From contig NZ_CP120737.1 of the NCBI RefSeq assembly GCF_029581195.1, positions 2,294,001 through 2,358,000 on the forward strand: a stretch of 64,000 nt of DNA. The letters run 5' to 3'. Within the stretch, counting starts at the first letter, position 1; every line of letters starts with the position of its first letter. Origin of the DNA: Solwaraspora sp. WMMD791. GTDB taxonomy: Bacteria > Actinomycetota > Actinomycetes > Mycobacteriales > Micromonosporaceae. The position numbers were made by a program, and so were the translations under genes. Shown here one piece after another: positions 54,334-61,636 of the stretch. The notes below the pieces were generated by a model that was not told the origin of the DNA, made no database searches, and saw only the letters and a list, made by a program, of their open reading frames with translations.

Positions 54334-54702
54334 TCAGTGGAAGGAGTCGCCGCAGGCGCAGGAGTTCTGCGCGTTCGGGTTGTCGATCGTGAAACCCTGA
54401 GCGTCGATCCGGTCGGCGAAGTCGATCTTCGCGCCGGTGAGGTACGGGGCGCTCATCCGGTCCACCACGACCTCGACGCCGCCGAAGTCGCTCACGACGT
54501 CGCCGTCCAGCGACCGCTCGTCGAAGAACAGCTGGTACCGCAGGCCGGAGCAGCCGCCGGGCTGGACGGCGACCCGCAGTCGCAGGTCGTCGCGGCCCTC
54601 CTGGTCGAGCAGGGCCTTGACCTTCTCGGCCGCCACGTCGGTGAGGACGATGGTGGTCGAGGCGGCGGTGTCGGCCGTTTCGGACTGGGCTGATGTGCTC
54701 AC
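54334..54702 (-). CDS. erpA: Iron-sulfur cluster insertion protein ErpA
   Basis: 122-residue A-type carrier. The conserved residues are VKALLDQEGRDDLRLRVAV, VQPGGCSGLRYQLFFDE (first Cys, about residue 51) and the C-terminal NAQNSCACGDSFH (two Cys). It transfers Fe-S clusters to target proteins; NadA encoded nearby is a plausible client. GTG 54702 has GGGGAG upstream. Transcribed toward adoK; 140 bp from the glycerate kinase stop. The mycobacterial counterpart is Rv2204c. Confidence 0.93.
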   Translation of the reverse strand: MSTSAQSETADTAASTTIVLTDVAAEKVKALLDQEGRDDLRLRVAVQPGGCSGLRYQLFFDERSLDGDVVSDFGGVEVVVDRMSAPYLTGAKIDFADRIDAQGFTIDNPNAQNSCACGDSFH

Positions 54703-54841
54703 GAGTTGGTCTCCCCTGCGACGGTGCGAATTCGTCCGTATCAGGTAACGCTAACCGGCCCGGCGGCGATTCCCAATCCGGCACCGACAATCCGTCCGCG
54801 GCGAGCCACCCGGATCACACTCCTCATGACCGGACGGCCGG

Positions 54842-55987
54842 TCAGCGGCTCCACTGACCGGCCAGGCGGGCGGCGATCCGGCGCAGTCCTTCGGCCGGGC
54901 GGGCAAGCGCCTGCTCCAGCCCGCCCCCGGTCTCCCCGCCGAAGTGGTCGACCAGGGCGTACGTCTCGGTGACCCCGGCTGCGGCGGCCTCCCGCCGGCC
55001 GGTGGCCACCTGGCCGGCGAGTACCACGCAGGGCAGCCCCCGGTCCCGGGCGGCACCGGCCACCCCGGCGACCACCTTGCCGCGCAGCGACTGGTGGTCG
55101 AACGATCCTTCGCCCGTGATCACCAGGTCGGCGGCGTCCAGCGCGGCGTCCAGCCCGATCAGCCTGGTGACCAGCGCGATGCCGGATTCGCAGCGGCCGC
55201 CGAGGGCGAGCAGGGCGGCCCCGAGGCCACCGGCGGCGCCGGCTCCGGGCAGCGCCGGCAACTGCGGCGGGCAGCCGGGCAGGCCGGCGACCAGGACGCT
55301 GGCGAAGCGTTCCAGGGCGGCGTCGAGCAGCAGTACGTCGCCCCGGTCGGCGCCCTTCTGCGGCCCGTACACGTTGCTGGCACCGTGCAGGCCGGTCAGC
55401 GGGTTGTCGACGTCGGTCGCCGCGACCAGTTCGACGCCACGCAGCCGGGGTGAGCCCTCCAGGGACTCGGCGGCGGCGAGCGCGCCGCCGCCGTACGGCA
55501 GGGCGTAGCCGGCGGTGTCCAGCGGGGTGACGCCGATCGCGGTGAGCATGCCGGCCCCGGCGTCGTTGGTGGCCGAGCCGCCGAGCCCGACGACGACCCG
55601 GCGGGCCCCGTGCTCGACCGCCGCGAGCAGCAGCACACCCAGCCCGTACGAGGTGGTGTGTTTCGGGTCACGCTCGGCCGGGGTCAGCAGGTGCAGGCCG
55701 CACGCCTGGGCGCTCTCCACGTACGCGGTCGGCGTAGCCGGGTCGTCGACCAGCAGGATCTCTCCGTCGACCGGGCGGCCCAACGGGTCGAGCGTCGGTA
55801 CGGCGACCCGCCGCCCGCCGGTCGGCCCGGCCAGGGCGTCGACGAAGCCCGGTCCCCCGTCGGACAGCGGCAACCGCGTCAGTTGGTCGTGGGGTGCCTG
55901 GTCGTGCCAGCCGGCGGCGACGGCGTCGGCAGCTTCGACGGCGGTGAGGGTGCCGGCGAACTTGTCCGGACAGATCAGGACCCGCAT
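54842..55987 (-). CDS. Glycerate kinase
   Basis: 381-residue glycerate 2-kinase (GlxK family) that uses ATP to phosphorylate D-glycerate. Start MRVLICPDKFAGTLTAVEAADAV, the LPLSDGGPGFVDAL segment, SYGLGVLLLAAVEHGARRVVVGLGGSATNDAGAGML, GASNVYGPQKGAD, and VITGEGSFDHQSLRGK. Length and motifs fit the family. Divergent from nadA; shared 60-bp promoter region. In Mycobacterium the counterpart (Rv2205c) lies near erpA, as here. Confidence 0.93.
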   Translation of the reverse strand: MRVLICPDKFAGTLTAVEAADAVAAGWHDQAPHDQLTRLPLSDGGPGFVDALAGPTGGRRVAVPTLDPLGRPVDGEILLVDDPATPTAYVESAQACGLHLLTPAERDPKHTTSYGLGVLLLAAVEHGARRVVVGLGGSATNDAGAGMLTAIGVTPLDTAGYALPYGGGALAAAESLEGSPRLRGVELVAATDVDNPLTGLHGASNVYGPQKGADRGDVLLLDAALERFASVLVAGLPGCPPQLPALPGAGAAGGLGAALLALGGRCESGIALVTRLIGLDAALDAADLVITGEGSFDHQSLRGKVVAGVAGAARDRGLPCVVLAGQVATGRREAAAAGVTETYALVDHFGGETGGGLEQALARPAEGLRRIAARLAGQWSR

Positions 55988-56047
55988 GGTCTGGCAGTGT
56001 GGCAGGCCACACGCTGGCTGGTCGCAGGCGGGCGGACCTGTGCGAGC

Positions 56048-57226
56048 ATGGATCTCGTGACTTCGACGTGGGTTGAGCCGTCCAGCACCGCGACCGCCCT
56101 GTTGCTGCTCGGCCGGGGCGCCGACCCGGCGACCGAGCGCGGCGTGGAGTGTCCCGGTGACCTGCCGGCGCCGAGCGACCCGGGCCTGGTCGCCCGGGCC
56201 ACCGCCGCCAAGGCGGCGCTCGGTGACCGGGTCTTCGTCCTCGGGCACCACTACCAGCGCGACGAGGTGATCCAGTTCGCCGACGTCACCGGCGACTCGT
56301 TCAAGCTGGCCCGGGAGGCCGCCGCCCGGCCGTCGGCGGAGTTCATCGTGTTCTGCGGTGTGCACTTCATGGCCGAGAGCGCCGACATCCTGACCAGCGC
56401 CGCCCAGCGGGTGATCCTGCCGGACCTGGCCGCCGGCTGTTCGATGGCGGACATGGCGGTGCTGGGTCAGGTGGAGACCGCCTGGGAGGCGCTGGCCGAC
56501 GCGGGTGCGGCCGACTCGACGGTGCCGGTGACGTACATGAACTCGTCGGCGGACATCAAGGGGTTCGTCGGTCGCAACGGCGGCGTGGTCTGCACCTCCT
56601 CGAACGCCAAGCGGGCCCTGACCTGGGCGTTCGAGCGGGGTCAGCGGGTGCTGTTCCTGCCCGACCAGCACCTGGGCCGCAACACGGCGGTGCTGGAGAT
56701 GGGGCTGGACGCCGACGACTGTGTGCTCTACGACCCGCACAAGCCCGGTGGTGGGCTGACCGCGCAGCAGTTGCGCGAGGCGAAGATGGTGCTCTGGCGG
56801 GGGCACTGCTCGGTACACGGCCGGTTCACCCGCAGCAGCGTCGACGAGGTACGGATGCGGGTGCCCGGCGTGAACGTGCTGGTCCATCCGGAGTGCCGCT
56901 ACGAGGTGGTCACCGCCGCCGACCAGGTCGGGTCGACGGAGTACATCATCCGGACCATCGAGGCGGCCCCGGCCGGTTCGGCGTGGGCGGTCGGCACCGA
57001 GCTGAACCTGGTCCGCCGGCTGGCGCTGGCCCACCCGGACAAGCAGATCATGTTCCTTGACCGGGCGGTCTGCTACTGCTCGACGATGAACCGGATCGAT
57101 CTGCCGCACCTCGTGTGGGCCCTGGAGGAGCTGGTCGCCGGCCGGGTGCCGAACCAGATCACGGTCGACGAGCGGACGGCGCACTTCGCCCGGGTCGCCC
57201 TCGATCAGATGTTGGCACTGCCCTGA
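56048..57226 (+). CDS. nadA: Quinolinate synthase A
   Basis: 392-residue NadA that condenses iminoaspartate and dihydroxyacetone phosphate to quinolinate for NAD synthesis. Three Cys can bind the 4Fe-4S cluster: AAGCSMADMA (about residue 134), LVHPECRYEV (about 280) and DRAVCYCSTMNR (about 340). VFVLGHHYQRDEVIQFADVTGDSF is the N-terminal substrate region. Start ATG 56048; GTG 56057 would fit a leaderless reading after GAGCAT. No nadB or nadC nearby, unlike the three-gene operon of Mycobacterium. Divergent from the glycerate kinase. Confidence 0.94.
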   Translation: MDLVTSTWVEPSSTATALLLLGRGADPATERGVECPGDLPAPSDPGLVARATAAKAALGDRVFVLGHHYQRDEVIQFADVTGDSFKLAREAAARPSAEFIVFCGVHFMAESADILTSAAQRVILPDLAAGCSMADMAVLGQVETAWEALADAGAADSTVPVTYMNSSADIKGFVGRNGGVVCTSSNAKRALTWAFERGQRVLFLPDQHLGRNTAVLEMGLDADDCVLYDPHKPGGGLTAQQLREAKMVLWRGHCSVHGRFTRSSVDEVRMRVPGVNVLVHPECRYEVVTAADQVGSTEYIIRTIEAAPAGSAWAVGTELNLVRRLALAHPDKQIMFLDRAVCYCSTMNRIDLPHLVWALEELVAGRVPNQITVDERTAHFARVALDQMLALP

Positions 57227-57561
57227 TCGGATGCACGACACCACAATTCGGTCACTGAAAGTAATGTAGAACCTACATTTACGTACCGTCGTTCCCGAAT
57301 TCGTGCCAATCGCAGCGCTTGCGGGATCCCACTCTCATCACAGAGCGCTATGCTGCCCCAGGCGACGAACGGGCAACGCGGATTTTCGATGCCCTTGGCG
57401 CGCAGCCGGTGACCGGTTGCGTGCCCGAGGGCCACCGACCGCCGACCCCGTACGCGGCACCGGCGGTTTCGCCCACCGCCGACCGGGACACATTTCTCCC
57501 CGCACAGCCGGGCAACCGCTCCACCCCATACGACGGCAGCATCGACGCGCTGGAGGTTTCG
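57227..57561 (+). promoter_or_regulatory. Leader and promoter region of murA with AATGTAG palindrome
   Basis: 335-bp region. AATGTAGAACCTACATT (57263-57279) is a perfect 7-3-7 inverted repeat in AT-rich sequence. TATGCT near 57348-57353 may be a -10. No gene call is made; an open frame from TTG 57319 joins the murA frame but codes non-conserved residues. About 200 nt may be transcribed as a 5' leader, with no recognised riboswitch. Confidence 0.5.
57263..57279. promoter_or_regulatory. Inverted repeat AATGTAG-AAC-CTACATT
   Basis: Perfect 7-bp arms with a 3-bp spacer, downstream of nadA and upstream of murA. It contains ATGT-N7-ACAT, which resembles PadR-type sites (ATGT and ACAT separated by 8-10 bp) loosely. 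The same 7-3-7 architecture is seen at 4994-5010 with different bases. Confidence 0.45.
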
Positions 57562-58917
57562 TTGACCGACGACGTCCTGATCGTGCATGGCGGCACTCCG
57601 CTGCACGGACAGATCCGGGTCCGAGGTGCCAAGAATCTCGTCTCCAAGGCGATGGTGGCCGCCCTGCTCGGTGACGAGCCGAGCCGGCTGTACGACGTGC
57701 CGCGGATCCGCGACGTCGAGGTCGTTCGCGGCCTGCTCGAGCTGCACGGGGTCAAGGTCAGCGACGGCGCCGAGGACGGCGAACTGCTGCTGGACCCGGC
57801 CAACGTGGAGAGCGCCTCCTTCGACCAGATCAACGTGCACGCCGGTTCCAGCCGGATCCCGATCCTGTTCTGCGGTCCGCTGCTGCACCGGCTCGGCCAC
57901 GCCTTCATCCCGGACCTCGGCGGCTGCCACATCGGCCCGCGCCCCATCGATTTCCACATGCAGGCGCTGCGCGAGTTCGGCGCGGTCGTCGAGAAGACCC
58001 CGCAGGGGCTGCACCTGACCGCCCCGAACGGGCTGCACGGCACCAAGTTCGAGCTGCCGTACCCGAGCGTCGGCGCCACCGAGCAGGTGCTGTTGACCGC
58101 GGTGCTCGCCGACGGGGTCACCGAGCTGCGCAACGCCGCGGTCGAGCCGGAGATCATCGACCTGATCTGCGTCATGCAGAAGATGGGCGCGATCATCAAG
58201 GTGCACACCGACCGGGTCATCGAGATCCACGGAGTGCCCCGGCTCGGCGGCTACTCGCACCGGCCGATCCCGGACCGGATCGAGGCGGCGAGCTGGGCGG
58301 CGGCGGCGCTGGCCACCGGCGGCGACGTCAACGTGCTCGGCGCCCAGCAGGCCGACATGATGACCTTCCTGAACGTGTTCCGCTCGGTCGGCGGCGCCTA
58401 CGAGGTCACCGACGCCCGTCCGCCCCGGGTCGGCAGCACCGGCCAGGAGGGTGGCATCCGCTTCTGGCACCCCGGCAACGAGCTGCGGGCGGTCGCCCTC
58501 GAGACCGACGTGCACCCCGGCTTCATGACCGACTGGCAGCAGCCGCTGGTCGTCGCGCTGACCCAGGCCCGGGGGCTGTCGATCGTCCACGAGACGGTGT
58601 ACGAGCAGCGGCTGGGCTACACCGAGGCGCTCAACACGATGGGCGCGACGATCCAGGTCTACCGGGAGTGCCTGGGCGGCACCCCGTGCCGGTTCGGCCG
58701 GCGCAACTTCAAGCACTCGGCGGTCATCGCCGGCCCGAGCAAGCTGCACGCCGCCGACCTGGTCATCCCGGACCTGCGGGCCGGGTTCAGCCACCTGATC
58801 GCCGCGCTCGCCGCCGAAGGCACCTCGCGGGTGTACGGCGTCGACCTGATCAACCGCGGCTACGAGGACTTCGAGGCCAAGCTGGCCGACCTCGGCGCCC
58901 ACGTGGAACGCCCCTGA
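57562..58917 (+). CDS. murA: UDP-N-acetylglucosamine 1-carboxyvinyltransferase
   Basis: 451-residue MurA, first committed step of peptidoglycan synthesis (PEP transfer to UDP-GlcNAc). The N-terminal RVRGAKNLVSKAMVAALLG has the substrate Lys-Asn; the catalytic loop is DLGGCHIGPRPIDFH with Cys retained, which predicts fosfomycin sensitivity in this family. C-terminal GRRNFKHSAVIAGPSKLHAADLVIPDLRAG is typical. TTG 57562 is chosen as start because GGAGG lies 6 nt upstream and residues MTDDVLIVHGG match homologues. A perfect hairpin follows 4 nt after the stop. Confidence 0.93.
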   Translation: MTDDVLIVHGGTPLHGQIRVRGAKNLVSKAMVAALLGDEPSRLYDVPRIRDVEVVRGLLELHGVKVSDGAEDGELLLDPANVESASFDQINVHAGSSRIPILFCGPLLHRLGHAFIPDLGGCHIGPRPIDFHMQALREFGAVVEKTPQGLHLTAPNGLHGTKFELPYPSVGATEQVLLTAVLADGVTELRNAAVEPEIIDLICVMQKMGAIIKVHTDRVIEIHGVPRLGGYSHRPIPDRIEAASWAAAALATGGDVNVLGAQQADMMTFLNVFRSVGGAYEVTDARPPRVGSTGQEGGIRFWHPGNELRAVALETDVHPGFMTDWQQPLVVALTQARGLSIVHETVYEQRLGYTEALNTMGATIQVYRECLGGTPCRFGRRNFKHSAVIAGPSKLHAADLVIPDLRAGFSHLIAALAAEGTSRVYGVDLINRGYEDFEAKLADLGAHVERP

Positions 58918-58920
58918 ATC

Positions 58921-58986
58921 CCGACGATCTTGCGCTTATCGAGGGACATTCGCGACAAATCTTCTCGATAAGCGCAAGATCGTCGG
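58921..58986 (+). terminator. Perfect 23-bp-stem hairpin after murA
   Basis: Arms of 23 bp (58921-58943 and 58964-58986) are exactly complementary, beginning CCGACGATCTTGCGCTTATC, with a 20-nt loop. Located 4 nt after the murA stop. It may be a terminator, but its length and GATCTT motif recall the hairpin at 53080-53145, so a dispersed palindromic element is possible. Confidence 0.75.
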
Positions 58987-59050
58987 AGCAGGACGCCGGC
59001 CGTACGGGTGCAAGGTGCGGCTGACGTCCCTGGTTGGCTACCCTTCACGC

Positions 59051-59665
59051 GTGCCGTCGCTGTTTCGCCGCAAGTCCGCCGATGTCGTGGAAGCCGACCG
59101 ACCGGAGGACGACCTCCCCGCGCCCGAGGAGTCCGGCTCGGACCGTCCCCGGGGCTACACGCCGAGCAAGAAGGAGCTCGGGGTGGTCACCCCGAAGCGC
59201 CCAGCTGCCGGCCGTCGACCGGCCGGAGACGCGAAGCCGCTGACCAAGCAGGAGGCCCGCGAGCAACGGCGGGCCCGGCGGGCGGCGATCTCCGAGGAGT
59301 TCCGGCGGGAGGGCGGCCCCCGCGACCGCGCCCCCGAACGGGGACTCGCCCGGGACGTGGTCGATTCCCGCCGTACCGTCGGCACCTGGTTCTTCGGCGG
59401 TGCGCTGCTGGTGCTGATCGGTTCGGGACCGACCATGCCGCCGGCGGTGCAGCTGGGCTCGAACCTGCTCTGGGTGACCCTGGCGCTGGCGGTCGTGGTC
59501 GACTCGGTGCTGATCTCCCGCCGGATCCGTAAGCTGGTCCGGCAACGGTTCCCGAAGTCGACCGAGCGGATGGGCGGCCTGTACTTCTACGCCATCATGC
59601 GGGCGATGACGTTCCGGCGGATGCGGACCCCGGTGCCCCGGGTGCAGCTCGGCGACAAGATCTGA
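59051..59665 (+). CDS. DUF3043 membrane protein
   Basis: 204-residue conserved actinobacterial protein. N-terminal half is charged and disordered with the family-typical RGYTPSKKELGVVTPKRPA, followed by a Lys/Arg/Glu helix (TKQEAREQRRARRAAISEEFRREGG). The C-terminal half has two membrane helices (about residues 118-140 and 145-165) and the conserved MGGLYFYAIMRAMTFRRMRTPVPRV end. GTG 59051 lies 6 nt after TACCCT, leaderless. Function unknown. Located after murA, as in related genomes I recall; convergent with azlD. Confidence 0.88.
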   Translation: MPSLFRRKSADVVEADRPEDDLPAPEESGSDRPRGYTPSKKELGVVTPKRPAAGRRPAGDAKPLTKQEAREQRRARRAAISEEFRREGGPRDRAPERGLARDVVDSRRTVGTWFFGGALLVLIGSGPTMPPAVQLGSNLLWVTLALAVVVDSVLISRRIRKLVRQRFPKSTERMGGLYFYAIMRAMTFRRMRTPVPRVQLGDKI

Positions 59666-59713
59666 CGGTTCCACCCTGGCTCGACGGCACGCCCCGACCC
59701 GGATACGCCCGGC

Positions 59714-60031
59714 TCACGGCACGCCGAGCAGCCGCAACACCGCCGTGGTCGCGGCGGCGGCCACCACCACCAGCACGAACGGCGCGCGCCGCCACGCCAG
59801 GACCACCCCGACCAGCACACCAACGGGGCGGGCGTAGCCGGCGAATCCGGCGGCCTCGGTCAGTGCGGCGGTCGCGGCGAGCGCCGCCAGCAGGGTCGCT
59901 GCGGCGATCGGCAGCAGCCGGCGCAGCGGGGCGGACAACGTCAGCCGGTCGGCCAGCAGGACGCCGGTCACCCGGAAGGCGTACGTGCCGACGGCCAGCG
60001 CCAGCACGACGGCGATCACCGTCGTGGTCAT
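59714..60031 (-). CDS. azlD: AzlD branched-chain amino-acid export subunit
   Basis: 105-residue protein of the AzlD family, with four hydrophobic helices (for example VIAVVLALAVGTYAFRVTGVLLA and LLPIAAATLLAALAATAAL). It is the small partner of AzlC in an exporter of branched-chain amino acids or analogues. ATG 60031 overlaps the azlC stop (ATGA). Membrane protein. Confidence 0.9.
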   Translation of the reverse strand: MTTTVIAVVLALAVGTYAFRVTGVLLADRLTLSAPLRRLLPIAAATLLAALAATAALTEAAGFAGYARPVGVLVGVVLAWRRAPFVLVVVAAAATTAVLRLLGVP

Positions 60032-60744
60032 CGTCGGCTCCCGTCCGGTACGGCCGGGCGGCGACGGCTGCCGGGTAGGGCGAGCGTCGCCAGCCCGACG
60101 AGGGCGAGCAGGACCGGCAGACCGGCGGGCAGCACCGGGGTGGCGAGTACGGCGACCCCGGCGCCGGTCAGCGCACACCGGCGTACGGTCGGCTCCCGCA
60201 GCGCCGGCAGCAGCAGGGCGAGCAGGCCGGCGGGGAACGCCGCGTCCAGGCCCAGGGCGGCCGGGTCGGCAACGGTGGTGCCGAGCCCGACGCCGAGCGC
60301 CGTGCCGACATTCCAACAGACGAAGATCGCCGGCGCGGTCAGCCAGAAGCTGCGGTGTCGCCGGGCCGGGTCGGGCTCGGCGAGCGTGAACGCGACCGCC
60401 TCGTCGGTGAGCAGGTGGCTGCCGACCAGCCGCTGCCACCAGCGGTCCCCGACGACCGGGGCGACGGCGAGGCCGAACGGCAGGTGCCGGGCGTTGAGCA
60501 GCAGGCCGGCCGCGACCGCCGCCACCGGAGCGCCGGCGGCGAGCAGGCCGATCGCCATGAACTGCGACCCGCCGGCGAAGACCAGGACCGACATCGCCAC
60601 GGTCAGCCAGCCGGGCAGGCCGGCGGCGGTGGCGATCGCACCGAACGAGGCACCGACGGCGGCGATCGCCACCGCTACGGCGGCGACGTCGCGCAGCCGG
60701 GTCGGGCCCGCCACCGTTCGGTGTTCCGGCTTCATGTTCGGCAT
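60028..60744 (-). CDS. azlC: AzlC branched-chain amino-acid export subunit
   Basis: 238-residue AzlC. Eight or so hydrophobic segments, with the family-typical [58 protein letters not shown] and WLTAPAIFVCWNVGTALGV. The start ATG is 60744 or 60735 (MKPEH). Two TGTTCG-type operators at 60735-60780 overlap this start, suggesting repression by the divergent XRE-cupin regulator. Exporter of branched-chain amino acids by family. Confidence 0.92.
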   Translation of the reverse strand: MPNMKPEHRTVAGPTRLRDVAAVAVAIAAVGASFGAIATAAGLPGWLTVAMSVLVFAGGSQFMAIGLLAAGAPVAAVAAGLLLNARHLPFGLAVAPVVGDRWWQRLVGSHLLTDEAVAFTLAEPDPARRHRSFWLTAPAIFVCWNVGTALGVGLGTTVADPAALGLDAAFPAGLLALLLPALREPTVRRCALTGAGVAVLATPVLPAGLPVLLALVGLATLALPGSRRRPAVPDGSRR

Positions 60745-60752
60745 AATGAACA
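60735..60752. promoter_or_regulatory. Operator site 1, TGTTC-N8-GAACA
   Basis: TGTTCGGCATAATGAACA is an 18-bp inverted repeat (TGTTC/GAACA) overlapping the azlC start region. It matches site 2 in design. Confidence 0.6.
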
Positions 60753-60762
60753 GACCGCGACC

Positions 60763-60780
60763 TGTTCGTCAAACCGAACA
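60763..60780. promoter_or_regulatory. Operator site 2, TGTTCG-N6-CGAACA
   Basis: TGTTCGTCAAACCGAACA is an 18-bp inverted repeat with perfect 6-bp arms, 28 bp from site 1 and about 21 bp before the regulator start. Probably bound by the XRE-cupin protein. Confidence 0.65.
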
Positions 60781-60800
60781 CGAAGACCGATGGAGCGTAC

Positions 60801-61358
60801 GTGTCCTCCGAGACCTCCCCACTGGCGGCGATCCCGCACGCCGTACGCCGGGAACGGGACCGGGCCGGCCTGTCCCTGACCGAACTGGCCCGGCGGGCCG
60901 GCATCGCCAAGTCGACGCTGTCGCAACTGGAGTCCGGCAGCGGAAACCCCAGCGTGGAGACCCTCTGGTCGCTCGCGGTCGCCCTCGGGGTCCCGTTCAG
61001 CCGGCTCGTCGAGCCCCCCACCCCGGCGGTCCGGGTCGTCCGTGCCGGCGACGGCCCAGGGTTACGCTCCGAGCACTCCGACTTCGTCAGCACCCTGCTC
61101 TCGGCGGCGGCCGGCGCGGTACGGCGCGACCTGCATTTGGTCCGCGCCGAGCCCGGCACCGCCCGGGTCGCCACCGCACATCTGCCCGGCAGCGTGGAGC
61201 ATCTGGTCGTGGCGACCGGACGACTGCGTACCGGCCCCGTCGACCAGCCGGTCGACCTCGACGTCGGCGACTACGTCAGCTTCACCGCCGACCAGCCCCA
61301 CCTCTACCAGGCGATGACGGCCGGGACCTCCGCCGTACTGATCATGGAGTACCGGTAG
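60801..61358 (+). CDS. XRE-family regulator with cupin domain
   Basis: 185-residue regulator. The helix-turn-helix reads VRRERDRAGLSLTELARRAGIAKSTLSQLESGSGNPSVETLWSLA (about residues 15-59), and the C-terminal cupin (about 90-185) binds a small ligand (SVEHLVVATGRLRTG, YVSFTADQPHLYQA). It is divergent from azlC, the usual arrangement for azlCD control. GTG 60801 has GGAG in GATGGAGCG upstream. The two operators between the genes fit its autoregulation. Confidence 0.92.
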   Translation: MSSETSPLAAIPHAVRRERDRAGLSLTELARRAGIAKSTLSQLESGSGNPSVETLWSLAVALGVPFSRLVEPPTPAVRVVRAGDGPGLRSEHSDFVSTLLSAAAGAVRRDLHLVRAEPGTARVATAHLPGSVEHLVVATGRLRTGPVDQPVDLDVGDYVSFTADQPHLYQAMTAGTSAVLIMEYR

Positions 61359-61546
61359 GTAGACCGGCGACGGCGACCGGACATCCAGCAGCAAAGAACA
61401 CTGTTTCGATTCAGTCCGGGCGGTTCGGTAGCGTCGACCGAGCCTGCGCGGCTACCCTCCATCCGCAACCATGCTGCCACCGGGCCGGGGGACTCAATCG
61501 GGTTGCCACGGTTGCCGAGCGAGTATTGCGACGAGGTGACATCGCC
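61359..61546 (+). promoter_or_regulatory. Promoter region of TPR operon
   Basis: 188 bp with TAGCGT near 61428-61433 as a candidate -10, followed by about 110 nt of leader. A 22-codon open frame from ATG 61470 ends just before the small gene; no support for it as a gene. Confidence 0.35.
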
Positions 61547-61636
61547 GTGAGCGAGCCACGTGAACCGTTCACAGGGCTCCCGCCTGCCCGGCGACCGGCA
61601 TGGACCACCGCTGTTCTCGACGGGGTGCGGGCGTGA
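61547..61636 (+). CDS. Possible 29-residue coupled leader peptide
   Basis: Short open frame from GTG 61547: MSEPREPFTGLPPARRPAWT and on to GVRA. GAGGTGA lies 9-10 nt upstream. Its stop TGA is inside the GTGA that starts the large TPR gene, so it is coupled to it. It may be a translational leader or a tiny protein; no homology judgement can be made. Confidence 0.45.
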   Translation: MSEPREPFTGLPPARRPAWTTAVLDGVRA

